From: Candidatus Gallimonas intestinigallinarum
GTDB lineage: Bacteria > Bacillota_A > Clostridia > Christensenellales > Borkfalkiaceae
Length of the DNA: 29,725 nucleotides
Direction: 5' to 3'
NCBI GenBank assembly: GCA_019116405.1
Contig: DXBS01000129.1
Span: 1 to 29,725 of the forward strand
A model generated the notes under the pieces. It worked only from the letters and a program-made list of their open reading frames with translations. It was not told where the DNA came from and did no database searches. The position numbers and the translations under genes were made by a program. Below, one piece after another: positions 9,559 through 18,774 of this stretch. How positions within the stretch are numbered: position 1 is the stretch's first letter; each line of letters starts with the position of its first letter.

Positions 9559-12500
9559 TTACTCCTCCTCGCCCTTTTCTTCCGCCGCGTCGGACGCGGG
9601 CGCACTCTCTTGCGTACTTTCTTCCGCGGTCTCAGATGCTGTGTCCGCATCATCGGACGTAGGCTGATTTTCTTCGCTCGCTTCGGAAAGTTCCGCCTGT
9701 TCGGGCTGCGCGGCAGCTTCGGGCGCATTGCCCTTCCTGCGGCGCAGCAGAAGAAGCACGATCACCACCGCCGCGACGACGATGACGACGCCCGCAGCGC
9801 TCAGTCCGATGATGAGCCCGAGGTTGCTCGTGTCAGGCTGCTCTTCGGGAGGGACATCGGGCGGATTATCGGGATCGGGCGTTTCGCCTTTGAGTTCCGC
9901 AATCCTGTCGACCGCACTCTGGAGCTTGTCGACATAGTCGGCAAGGAACGCCTTCTGCCCGTCGGTGAGCATATTGTAGTTGGTGTTCATCCGCATGACT
10001 TCCTCCTCGTCCTCGAGCGTGAGCGAACCGACGTCAAGCGCGATCAGCCAGTCAAGCAGAGCCTGCGTTCCTTCCGTAATGACCTCTTCGGAGTAGTACT
10101 GATTGCCGAAGAAGAATTCATAGACGACCGTCTCAAACCCGGTTGCATTGACGGGAATGATCATGTCCGCCATCTGATACCCGACCATGTAGCTGAAGTT
10201 ATCATAGAGATCGATGAGCGTGACTGTCTCCGTCGAATCAGTCGTCGCCTCTATGACGGGCGCCTGCAGTCCCTTGAAGATATACTTGGGATAGTATTCG
10301 CGCGGAACGGTATCGATGGCGTCCGCGATCAGACCGATGCCCATGTAGAAGAAGGCGCTGGGTCCGATGCTCTTGACGGACGCGGGGATCTCGACCGCGT
10401 GAATGTTGCGGCAGTATGCCATTGCAAAGTCGCCGATGCGGCTGGTGCCGTCGAGAATGACGTAGGGACGCATGTCATCTCCGACCTCGCGCATCTGCAG
10501 CCCGTTGGGCACGGCGACGAGTTCGTAAGTGCCGTTATCCAGATAGCGGTACAGAGCGCCGTACGTTGAATCGACGAAGAAGGTTTCGTTCTCCGCGTCG
10601 ACGGTGATGCGCATGAGACCGGTGCAGCCGGCAAATGCGGGTGAACCGATGATCTCGAGCGATGCGGGCAGATGAATGGTCTGGATGCGCGAATTGAAGA
10701 ACGCGCCGCCGCCAAGTCCTACAAGGCTGTCGCCCAGTTCCACCCCCGTAATATTGCCGGCGGAGACGGAGCCGCTCTCCGACTGCATCGGGACATAGAA
10801 TGCGCCGCTGTAGATCTGCACCGCATTGGGCAGACGCACCGTGCCGGAAATATTCAGACAGTTGTAGAATGCATTGTCGCCGATTTCGATTGCATCGGCA
10901 AAATCGGTATTGGTGATCGACGTACCATAGAAGCTGCGCGCATCAAAGTACTCAACGCCCGAGAGGTCGATGTCTCTCACCGCGCTTTCTTCAAATGCGC
11001 TGATGCCGATATAGCTCGTCGCATCGTCCAGCGTAACGCTCTCAAGCGCCGTCGTCTGATAGAAGGCATGCGAATCGATAAATTCGACGCCCGAAAGATC
11101 GATCTGCGCAAGCGCAGTGTTGCCTGCAAAGGCATACGAGCCGATCGCCTCCACGCTCGCGGGGATGATGACCTCTGCAAGATAGGGCATGGGTACGATC
11201 GTCGTGCCGTCCAGCGCGGCAAAGGCATAGTCGCCGATGATGGAAGCGCCGTCGCGGAACTCCGCGCGCATCAGGCGCGTATCGTTGAGGAAAACGCCCT
11301 CCCCCATGTTCTCAAGCGATGCGGAAATGGTGACGTCCCGCAAAATCGGGCAGTTTGCAAAGGCATACGCGCCGAGCGTCGTCACGCTGTCGGGCAGGAC
11401 GAGTTCGGAAATATACGCGCCGTAGAATGCGTAATCACCGATCTCTGCAAGGTTTGCGTCCGCCGCAAACGTCAGGGAGGTGAGCTGCGCGCAGTTCATG
11501 AACGCAGCTTCCCCGATCGTGCGCACATTGCGCCCGATGGTGAGCGAACTGATCGCAGTGCCCGCGAACGCCCGCGCGCCGATCTCGGTCACACTGTCCG
11601 GGATCTGCACTTCAGAAAGCGAACTGCAGCCATTGAACAGGTCTGCGGGAACGCTCTCAAGATCGCTTTGGAAGACAACGGATTCCAGCGAGCCGCAGTT
11701 TGCAAATGCGCTCTCGCCGAGCTCGCGAAGGGTCGTAGGCAGGACGACGCGGACGATGCCCGTGCCGCGGAAGGCACGCGCTTCGATGCGCTCCACGCCC
11801 TCTGCAATGATGAGCGTCTTGCCCTCGAGCGAGAGATTGTCCGCATAGGCGTTGGCATAGATGGTCGTCATCCCCTCGCCGATCGTGACGGTATCGCTGC
11901 TGCCCGCGGCGGGATATGCGGGAGGCACAAGGACGGGCTCATTGCCGCCGAGCGTCACAAGCATGATATAGGTCTCGCCTGCGTCGATCGTGCTCTCCTC
12001 TGCATAGTAATTGCTGATGCCGCGCAGCGAAATGGACTTAAGCGACGTACAGCCGGAGAAGATATCATTGCCGAGGGAAGCAAGAAGATCGCCGCCGTCC
12101 AGCGTGACGCTCCCGAGCGCGGAGCAGCCTGCAAATGCATTGCTTCCGATGGAGACAAGTCCCGCGGGAAGATCAAACTGCGTGAGCGACGAGCAGCCCG
12201 CAAAGGCGCTCTCGCCGATCGCGGAACAGGTCGCGCCGTCCGCAAACGTTACGGACGAAAGCGCGGTGCAGCCCGCAAAGGCGTTCTCGCCGATCACGTC
12301 AACGGGACCATGGAAGGTGATGCTCTCAAGCTGCGTCATGCCGCGGAAGGCAGCGGGCGCAACGGTAGAAGCATAGTAATCGATGCGCTCGACCGCCGTA
12401 CCGTAGAAGAAATCGGTGTTGAGCTGCGTAATGTCGCTCAGCGTCACACGCTCCAGCCCGGAACCGTAGAAGGAACGCGCGCTGCCGAAACGGAGATCAC

Positions 12501-15500
12501 TTAAATCTGCCTCGGTAAGGCTGGCCGTGTTGTAGAATGCGTTGTCGTAGATACCGGTCACGCGACTGAAGTCAAAGGTCTCCAGTCTGACGCAGTCACG
12601 GAAGGCATCCGAGCCGACGACGAGGCTCTGGGAGGTACACATCTCCGACGTCCTCTCAAAGAAGACATCCCAGGTGACGCGGTTTTCGGTGACGGTACCG
12701 GAGACGGTGACGCCGTCCACCATATAGCTGTTGTTGTCCGCGTCATAGGAGAGCCCGCCCGTATTATCCTCGCTTGCATCGTACCAGATGACCTCCTCGA
12801 GCTGCTCGCAGCCGCGGAATGCGTTATACGAGAGCGTGATCAGCGAGGTGGGAAGGAAAATGCGGCGAAGAGAGGAGTTCTCAAAGCAGGAAAGGCCGAG
12901 CGTCGTCACGCCCTCGGGAATGATGACGGTATCGATGTTCTGATTTTCATAGAAGGGACCTTCACGCGTAGCGACCATGTATCCCATGTTGGTGATACCC
13001 AAATTCGCGGGAATGACGAGGATGCTGCGTGCATCGCCGTCTTCGTCGACATAGGTATCCGTGTAACCGGGACCATTGTAGTCGTAGCAATACATGCTGT
13101 AGACGGTATACTCTTCCCCGATGGTGATATAGAAAGTCGCGAGAATGCCGTTCGCGCTGAGGTAGAGTTCCGCCGTCCCCTCCTGCTTGCACAAAACATG
13201 CGCGTAGGTGGAATCGGAATCGAGGACTTCCAGCATTCTGGTATCGCTCGATCTCCAGGTGAGACCGGGAACGCTGTCCAGATACCAGGGCTCGAAGGAA
13301 GGATACAGAATGAGTTCGGAGCCGTTGTCCACGGAGATCACGTTCCCGTTGACCGTACGCGAGGTGCCCGTCGTCAGGTTATCGTACGAGCCGACGGAGA
13401 GGCCTTCCAACCGCACCGTGCCCGCAGTGCCCGTGACATGGACGCGGAAGGTGAATGCCTGGCTGCCGTCCGAATCGAAGGGATAGGGATAGTCCGCAGC
13501 GCCGGGCGCATAGGCGGAGATCACCGCCTCCCCTGCGCCCACCGCATACAATCTGCCGTTATCGACGCGGACGACATCCTCATCGCTGCTCTCCCAGAGC
13601 ACGTCGTGGATCATGGGATCGGCGCTCGTCTTGGTGAAGTTCGTAGGCGAGAGCACATCGTTACGGCTGTTATAGGTGAAGGTCACCTCCGTCCCGCATG
13701 CAGGGCAGACGAAGTGCCTGGATACGTATTCCGAGCCGTTCCACTGCGCAATGATATCGGTAAACAGCGTGCCGGCGGGATAGCCTTCGGGCAGGGAATT
13801 TGCCGTCACCTGGCGGACCGTACCGCTCGAGGCATCGTAATAATAGTCTCCCGTTGCATAGGTAAGCCCCGCATGTTCATCGTAGACAAAATCACACTGC
13901 ACGCCGTGTGCATCGTTGTGCGCGCAGGCATACGTCGCGTAGTTGAACACCTCGACCTCGAAGTTTGCGACCGACTGCGTACCATTGATCTCCACCGTAC
14001 CCGTATCGTCGGTGAGATTGAGCGCGTCGCCCGCATCCATGAGGATGGTCTGTCCGCCGATGGAGTTTTCCACGCGCGTACCGCTGTCGTCCACATAGCT
14101 TGCAACGACGTCCACCTTGTTGACTTCGGGCTGTGTGAGCTGGACGAGGTAAACACCCGAATTGAGCGCATAATCGTCCACGCGGACGCCGATATACTTT
14201 CCGGTCATCCCCTCCACGCTCATGAACTGATCGAGCCAATCGGTGATCTCAATGGTCACGCGGTTGACCGCGCCGCGCGAGCTGTCTACGGGGATCGCGT
14301 ACGGCGTCAGCCAGTCCACGGCGCCCGTTTCCTCGGTCGCCCAGTCGACGTCGCTGTCCGCCTCCTGATAGGAGAACAGCTGCACCGCCTGGATATAGTG
14401 GTTGTCATAGAGATACAGATCGAGGTATGCATTGCGGATCCTGGTCATATCCGACGAATCATACTCGTAACGGATGGAGCTGTTGTACACGATCGGCGCC
14501 TCGTAGTCCACATAGAAGGTGAATATCTGCGTCTGCTCTTCGGACTCTCTTCCGTTATAATAGTTGCGCGCCTTAAAGGTCGCGGTATACTGCGTGTTGT
14601 TCTTTAAACCGAACTGAGACGGCTGCAGCCCGATCTCCGCGTAGCCGGGTGTTCCGGAAAACGACTTATTGACATTATAGAGCGTCTCATCCCAGACCAC
14701 TTCGCCCGTGACGGTGTTCTCGATGGTGACGTCCATATACTGTACGGCGCGCAGCGTACCAAAGTAGACCGCATAGAACTCATATACGCCGTACTGGCTC
14801 TGCCCGATCGCGACTTTATCCGTCGAAGCGGTAATGCCGCTCTCCTCCCCTTCCGCAAGGTCATAGACATACTGACCGAGGGGCAGATAGGTCTCAGAGC
14901 CCTCATAATATCTGCCGATCACGACGGATTCATAGATGGCGGCAACCGTCTTGTCCTCTTCGTCGATCGCCGAGTTGTTGGCGTCCGCACTGACTTCATA
15001 TGCCGTTGCGTCAAAGATGGGCGCATCCAGCCAGTCGCCGTAGAAGGCAAGGTAAGGAATGGAGAGATCGACGCCGTTGTCTGCCGCATCGTTGAGTGTA
15101 ATGAAGCCCTCGACATACATGCCGTTTTCGAAGTTGGCGTCAAGGTATGCTTTTTCGTCGCTCGTCAGAGTAACGGTCACGGTGACGGTCGCATCGCCGC
15201 CCGCTTCCAGCGTCATGCTGCCGTCCGCGGTGTATTCGCCGTTGACGTAGTATTCTTTTTCCGCGTGATCGAGCATATAACTCTGCTCGGACACCGTGAT
15301 ATTGTCGATGGAGACGCTCTCCGTCATGACGACCGCGTCCAGCGTGTAGTTCTTTGCGGACGAAGATGTATTCACGACATGGAACTCCATCGTGTAGACG
15401 CCCTCGCGCTCGGGATCGTCCCCCAGCTCCAGCTTGGGCTTGGCACTGTTTTCCACATAGAGGTAGGACTCCGTCGCGATCGCCTTGCCGATATCGCCCA

Positions 15501-17598
15501 GCCCCGCGCCCTGACGGCGGACGGCATAGGGAAGCCCCCTCTCGTCTCTGACAATGGTCGCCGTGCTCATCAGAAGGGAATTGACGCGGTCTGCAAGGTC
15601 TTTCCCGGTGAGGTCGGTCGTCTCTTCGACGTGCTGACGGAGCAGCGCGACGGCGCCCGCCATGTTGGGCGATGCCATGGACGTACCGCTGTAGATGCTG
15701 TAGCCGCCGACGACGGAAGAGGTGATCTCGCCGCCGTGCGCCGTGATCTCAGGCTTGATCTTGAGGTCGGGCGTGGGGCCCCACGAGGAGAAGTCGGACA
15801 TGAAGGGGCCCGCCTCGTAATCCTTGTTGAGGTAAATGGTGCCCGAACCGAGTGCAACGAGCGATCTCCCGATATCCGCCGTGACCGTACAGGTGGGGAT
15901 CTCCTTGCCCGTCCCGAGGGACGCTATGATGCGCCCCGATTCGTTGTTGTAGATGATACAGCCGACTGCGCCGTATTCATACGCAATGCGCTGTTTTTCC
16001 TCAAAGGAATTTTCGCCGCGCGAGACGACTGCGATACAGTTGCCCTGCGCAAGCGCACGCTGTACCGCCGCAGTATAGTTGTTTGCCCTGCCGTAGCCGG
16101 GCACGACGACAAAGTTGAATGTGCCGTCCTGAGCGCCGTCAAGCAGCTCTTCGACAAAGTCGCCCTGCTCGCCCGCGGCGTTGCTCGACTCGTTGAAGTA
16201 GATCGCCGTGCCGTCGGAAAGTTCCATATAGGAGGACTTCTGGCCGGAAATGGAGGCAACGGAGAGCGCGCCCGCATAGGTCGAGGGCGAACCGACCGTG
16301 CCGCTGTCGGGATTGGATGTCAGGTTGGTCGTACCGTAAGCACCGCTCTGTGCAGAGCTTCCGGCATTTGACGCCGCGACGACGAGATTAATGCCCGCCT
16401 CATATACCTTATCGTATACTTCATTGACGGCGGTCTCATCGATCTCGCGCGAAAAACCTGCCGAGACGCCCAGCGACATGTTAATGACGTCAGTGCCCAG
16501 CGTGATGCAGTCGGAGAGCGCGGCAAGGAGATCGTCCGTCTCTGCGCCGCCCTCGGTGCCGTCCTCCAGATCGGGGAAGACCTTACAGATCATGAGCTGC
16601 GCATCGGGCGCGACGCCGATAAACGTTTCACCGTTCTCAAACGCCTCTCCGTCCTCGGCGGTCACGTTCTCGTCCTTGCCGGCGATGATGCCCGCGACGT
16701 GGTGTCCGTGCGAGGAAAGTTTGGGGAATACGTCGGGATCGTCGTCCGCGTAATCGTACGCGAAGGGAACTTTGGCGTTATAATAGACGTCATCCACCGA
16801 GATGGCAGCACCCTGCGTGCTCGCAGCAAGGTTGTCCATTTGCGCTTCCACTTGTTCCCGCGAAAGCTTCTCCGTCCCTTCGGGCGGCATTTCCTGGAAT
16901 GCGGAGTGATTTCTGTCGTAGCCCGTATCGAGCACGGCGATCAGCATCCCCTCGCCCTGGTATTCGATCTCGGATGAATCGTAGATGCCCGTATCGTACA
17001 CGTTGACCACGTTCTCCGTGACAGTCGCCTGCGGGACCGCGTAGACCTCGGAATAGATGATATTCTTGACACAGGACAAAGAGGCGATCGCAGAGACGTC
17101 CTCGTCCCTGACGACGAGGGAGACGCCGTTCACGACGGAGGTATAGCTGTGGCGCAGCTCATATTCGATCGAACTGTTGTTGAGAGACGCCAAAAAGCCG
17201 CTCTGTTCCCGTGCCAGGGACGCGGCATACGATTCCCCCTCCGTGCCGTTCACATACTCCGTGAAATCGGCGTATCTTCTCTGAACGGAAGAGCTGCCGA
17301 GGTACACATCGAGCATGGAATCGGAGTTCATCTCGACGATGATCCTGCGCGTACCGTCGCTCTTGGTCTTTGCCTGCGCGGCGGCAGACGTCAGCAGATC
17401 TTCGTTGAGAGCCTGCTCCGAATTAAGCTGATCGCCGAGCGTGTCGGTCACGTCGATGATCTTCTCGCTGCCCGCACCCGTTTCCGTCTGCGTGGCGGAC
17501 ATCTGCGCAGGCGTCGCGCATGCCGCCGACACCCCCAGACAACCCGCCAAAGCAAGCGTGGAAAGGGAGACAAGTAGTCTTCTGATACCTGCTTTCAC
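9559..17598 (-). CDS. Giant subtilisin-like (S8) serine protease with PA, Ig-like and BspA-type LRR domains and a C-terminal membrane anchor
   Basis: Secreted, cell-anchored protease of 2679 residues. A signal peptide is followed by an I9-like propeptide (about 85-205). The S8 catalytic domain has Asp224 (VLDTGYDRNH), His297 (SHGHHVAGI), oxyanion Asn411 (VVAASNAG) and Ser640 (GTSMASPNMAG), with a PA domain inserted at about 470-580. Fn3/C5a-peptidase-like domains follow, then a Cys-rich insert (1225-1301), Big_2-like domains (about 1316-1500) and a BspA LRR_5 solenoid (about 1540-2440). The end is a helix at 2593-2618, RRRK and an acidic Ala/Ser/Glu-rich tail of 57 residues; there is no LPXTG. 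The start is a GTG with GGAGG 10 bases upstream. The N-terminus also has a perfect lipobox (LAGC, Cys20), so either signal peptidase might act. It is the first gene of a two-gene operon, probably lactocepin/C5a-peptidase-like. Confidence 0.95.
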   Translation of the reverse strand: MKAGIRRLLVSLSTLALAGCLGVSAACATPAQMSATQTETGAGSEKIIDVTDTLGDQLNSEQALNEDLLTSAAAQAKTKSDGTRRIIVEMNSDSMLDVYLGSSSVQRRYADFTEYVNGTEGESYAASLAREQSGFLASLNNSSIEYELRHSYTSVVNGVSLVVRDEDVSAIASLSCVKNIIYSEVYAVPQATVTENVVNVYDTGIYDSSEIEYQGEGMLIAVLDTGYDRNHSAFQEMPPEGTEKLSREQVEAQMDNLAASTQGAAISVDDVYYNAKVPFAYDYADDDPDVFPKLSSHGHHVAGIIAGKDENVTAEDGEAFENGETFIGVAPDAQLMICKVFPDLEDGTEGGAETDDLLAALSDCITLGTDVINMSLGVSAGFSREIDETAVNEVYDKVYEAGINLVVAASNAGSSAQSGAYGTTNLTSNPDSGTVGSPSTYAGALSVASISGQKSSYMELSDGTAIYFNESSNAAGEQGDFVEELLDGAQDGTFNFVVVPGYGRANNYTAAVQRALAQGNCIAVVSRGENSFEEKQRIAYEYGAVGCIIYNNESGRIIASLGTGKEIPTCTVTADIGRSLVALGSGTIYLNKDYEAGPFMSDFSSWGPTPDLKIKPEITAHGGEITSSVVGGYSIYSGTSMASPNMAGAVALLRQHVEETTDLTGKDLADRVNSLLMSTATIVRDERGLPYAVRRQGAGLGDIGKAIATESYLYVENSAKPKLELGDDPEREGVYTMEFHVVNTSSSAKNYTLDAVVMTESVSIDNITVSEQSYMLDHAEKEYYVNGEYTADGSMTLEAGGDATVTVTVTLTSDEKAYLDANFENGMYVEGFITLNDAADNGVDLSIPYLAFYGDWLDAPIFDATAYEVSADANNSAIDEEDKTVAAIYESVVIGRYYEGSETYLPLGQYVYDLAEGEESGITASTDKVAIGQSQYGVYEFYAVYFGTLRAVQYMDVTIENTVTGEVVWDETLYNVNKSFSGTPGYAEIGLQPSQFGLKNNTQYTATFKARNYYNGRESEEQTQIFTFYVDYEAPIVYNSSIRYEYDSSDMTRIRNAYLDLYLYDNHYIQAVQLFSYQEADSDVDWATEETGAVDWLTPYAIPVDSSRGAVNRVTIEITDWLDQFMSVEGMTGKYIGVRVDDYALNSGVYLVQLTQPEVNKVDVVASYVDDSGTRVENSIGGQTILMDAGDALNLTDDTGTVEINGTQSVANFEVEVFNYATYACAHNDAHGVQCDFVYDEHAGLTYATGDYYYDASSGTVRQVTANSLPEGYPAGTLFTDIIAQWNGSEYVSRHFVCPACGTEVTFTYNSRNDVLSPTNFTKTSADPMIHDVLWESSDEDVVRVDNGRLYAVGAGEAVISAYAPGAADYPYPFDSDGSQAFTFRVHVTGTAGTVRLEGLSVGSYDNLTTGTSRTVNGNVISVDNGSELILYPSFEPWYLDSVPGLTWRSSDTRMLEVLDSDSTYAHVLCKQEGTAELYLSANGILATFYITIGEEYTVYSMYCYDYNGPGYTDTYVDEDGDARSILVIPANLGITNMGYMVATREGPFYENQNIDTVIIPEGVTTLGLSCFENSSLRRIFLPTSLITLSYNAFRGCEQLEEVIWYDASEDNTGGLSYDADNNSYMVDGVTVSGTVTENRVTWDVFFERTSEMCTSQSLVVGSDAFRDCVRLETFDFSRVTGIYDNAFYNTASLTEADLSDLRFGSARSFYGSGLERVTLSDITQLNTDFFYGTAVERIDYYASTVAPAAFRGMTQLESITFHGPVDVIGENAFAGCTALSSVTFADGATCSAIGESAFAGCSSLTQFDLPAGLVSIGSNAFAGCSALGSVTLDGGDLLASLGNDIFSGCTSLKSISLRGISNYYAEESTIDAGETYIMLVTLGGNEPVLVPPAYPAAGSSDTVTIGEGMTTIYANAYADNLSLEGKTLIIAEGVERIEARAFRGTGIVRVVLPTTLRELGESAFANCGSLESVVFQSDLESVPADLFNGCSSLSEVQIPDSVTEIGARAFAGTAISSLTIGRNVRTIGEAAFMNCAQLTSLTFAADANLAEIGDYAFYGAYISELVLPDSVTTLGAYAFANCPILRDVTISASLENMGEGVFLNDTRLMRAEFRDGASIIGDYAFAALDGTTIVPMPYLAEVIIPASVEAIGSYAFAGNTALAQIDLSGVEFIDSHAFYQTTALESVTLDDATSYIGISAFEESAVRDIDLSGVEYFDARSFYGTSITNTDFADAIEIGDNAFYNCLNISGTVRLPNAVQIYSGAFYVPMQSESGSVSAGNITGVELGDSLVGLGGGAFFNSRIQTIHLPASLEIIGSPAFAGCTGLMRITVDAENETFFVDSTYGALYRYLDNGTYELVAVPNGLQMREVGDDMRPYVILDGTSRIGDFAMAYCRNIHAVEIPASVKSIGPSAFFYMGIGLIADAIDTVPREYYPKYIFKGLQAPVIEATTDSTETVTLIDLYDNFSYMVGYQMADMIIPVNATGFETVVYEFFFGNQYYSEEVITEGTQALLDWLIALDVGSLTLEDEEEVMRMNTNYNMLTDGQKAFLADYVDKLQSAVDRIAELKGETPDPDNPPDVPPEEQPDTSNLGLIIGLSAAGVVIVVAAVVIVLLLLRRRKGNAPEAAAQPEQAELSEASEENQPTSDDADTASETAEESTQESAPASDAAEEKGEEE

Positions 17599-18010
17599 TG
17601 CAATTCAGCCTCCAAAAGTTTTACTGGCTTGCGTCCGCCGGACTTTGTGCACACTGTGCGATAAAATGTTCACGCAATGCGCACAATTTTATCACAAATC
17701 TGCTCCGTTACACAAAAAAACCTTCCGGAGAGAAATCTCTCAGGAACTTTTCTTTCTGTAATGTAAGCTTGCCCGATCGTACAGGACGCTTTTTGTCTGT
17801 AATCGACATAAACACAAAGGATATGTCAAAAGTACCGTGACTATTATATAACAAATATGATAAGAAAAAAAAGTGTTTTGACACCGTTTTATCAAATTCA
17901 ATGGTTAAAAAAAACTTATATTTTCATTCCGACGTATTTATAAAGTACTTAAAAAATTCAAGAAGCGCCGATCTTTCTCTCACAACTTCCGAATTTGCGC
18001 CCAATAATTA
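17599..18010 (-). promoter_or_regulatory. AT-rich upstream region and leader of the S8 protease operon
   Basis: No gene is seen here. The best -10 for the protease is TATAAT at 17848-17843, with only a run of T at the -35 position, giving a leader of about 240 bases. A separate TTGACA at 17829-17824 lacks a good -10. A second candidate, TTGTGT with TAAAAT 18 bases away, lies closer to the gene (about 17711-17680). The leader contains two inverted repeats: GAGAGA/TCTCTC at 17728-17741 and GATAAAAT/ATTTTATC at 17660-17667 and 17686-17693. None of the promoters is certain. Confidence 0.35.
17660..17693. repeat. Inverted repeat GATAAAAT...ATTTTATC upstream of the S8 protease gene
   Basis: Two perfect 8-base arms (17660-17667 and 17686-17693) are separated by 18 bases, about 60 bases before the GTG start and overlapping a possible TAAAAT -10. 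It could be a repressor site or an mRNA hairpin; the sequence alone does not decide. Confidence 0.45.
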
Positions 18011-18330
18011 TCATTTGCAATAATATTTTTTATAAGCATGGAATGCACCTCGTCGTGACAAGGCATATTTTGCATGGGCTTCCCTTCTGAGAAGCCCACC
18101 ACTGCAATACCTGTCACTCCTCTTTCTCAAAAATCTTTGTAAGCAAATCTTTTTGAGAATTTCTTTTGAATTCTCCTCATTGTAAGCACGCTCGCACCTC
18201 CTCTCACGCAAATAGACTTTGCGTGACTTCGGCTACGCCTCGTGCGCCGCTTCGTCAAAATGCCTTCCCAAGCGAGCATTTCTCCTCGTGTCGGCCGGTC
18301 GGACGTTTTGCGCGCTGATGCAAAATATCT

Positions 18331-18386
18331 AAGTGCGCGCGTATTCCGAAGCCACACCGTGGCTGTCGGCATAACATACGCGCGCA
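18331..18386. repeat. Strong imperfect stem-loop with nested helices
   Basis: Outer arms GCGCGCGTAT and ATACGCGCGC are fully complementary. Inside, CCG-A-AGCCAC and GTGGCT-GT-CGG pair around a three-base loop. The element sits directly before the first T-arm fragment (18390) of the repeat array. No known RNA family is recognised. Confidence 0.6.
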
Positions 18387-18420
18387 CCCTCAAGTCCCGT
18401 CAATTGCTGTTTAAACCACA

Positions 18421-18455
18421 AAAAAATACCGCCGTAACAATCGGCGGTATTTTTT
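18421..18455. terminator. Bidirectional terminator-like hairpin, copy 1
   Basis: AAAAAATACCGCCG (18421-18434) pairs with CGGCGGTATTTTTT (18442-18455) around a 7-base loop, with A/T runs making it usable on both strands. It is repeated exactly at 18697-18731. Confidence 0.75.
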
Positions 18456-18475
18456 TGGTTGAGGCGACGGGACTT
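18456..18475 (-). pseudogene. Short tRNA-Pro 3'-end fragment
   Basis: On the minus strand this holds CCA, the discriminator A, the acceptor 3' strand (one mismatch to the intact tRNA) and the 3' half of the T-arm, then diverges. It is the oldest-looking of the tRNA 3' copies in the array. Confidence 0.6.
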
Positions 18476-18696
18476 GCGCCTTTGGCGGCGCGCCCCGGTG
18501 CACAGCCCACCGGGCTGGTGCAGTTTGCTTTCCCGCTTTCTGCACCCAAACTCCGTCACGCAAACCGCTCGCTCTACTTCGGGCTACGCCCTCGTGCGCC
18601 ATGGCTGCGGAATGCTTCTGCGAGCAGGCATTCCTTGCTCATGTCGGACGCTCGCGCCTCCACCCTCAAGTCCCGTCAATTGCTGCTTAAACCACA

Positions 18697-18731
18697 AAAA
18701 AATACCGCCGTAACAATCGGCGGTATTTTTT
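18697..18731. terminator. Bidirectional terminator-like hairpin, copy 2
   Basis: Identical stem and loop to the hairpin at 18421-18455 (14-base arms, loop TAACAAT). It lies directly downstream, on the minus strand, of the tRNA-Pro half-copy at 18732-18774, as a terminator would. Confidence 0.75.
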
Positions 18732-18774
18732 TGGTTGAGGTGACGGGACTTGAACCCACGACCTCTTGGTCCCT
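18732..18774 (-). pseudogene. 3' half of tRNA-Pro, exact copy from anticodon base 34 to CCA
   Basis: All 43 bases match the intact tRNA at 18983-19025, covering A34 of the anticodon, the anticodon 3' stem, variable loop, T-arm, acceptor strand and CCA. The match stops exactly within the anticodon loop and the following sequence is unrelated, so it cannot form a tRNA. Breakpoints in the anticodon or T loop are typical of tRNA att sites, but no integrase is nearby. Confidence 0.85.

Noticed and set aside
6733..12504. Long plus-strand open frames opposite the LRR genes (for example 6733-8616 and 10672-12504)
   Set aside because: They have no ribosome sites or recognisable domains and mirror the codon bias of the minus-strand genes, which carry clear domains.
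6982..12900. Many short DNA repeats such as GCAGCCCGCAAAGGCG in regular spacing, which could look like a CRISPR or satellite array
   Set aside because: They are in frame and encode the repeating LRR_5 sequence (AFAGC) of the protease and the lipoprotein; spacing and sequence follow the protein repeat.
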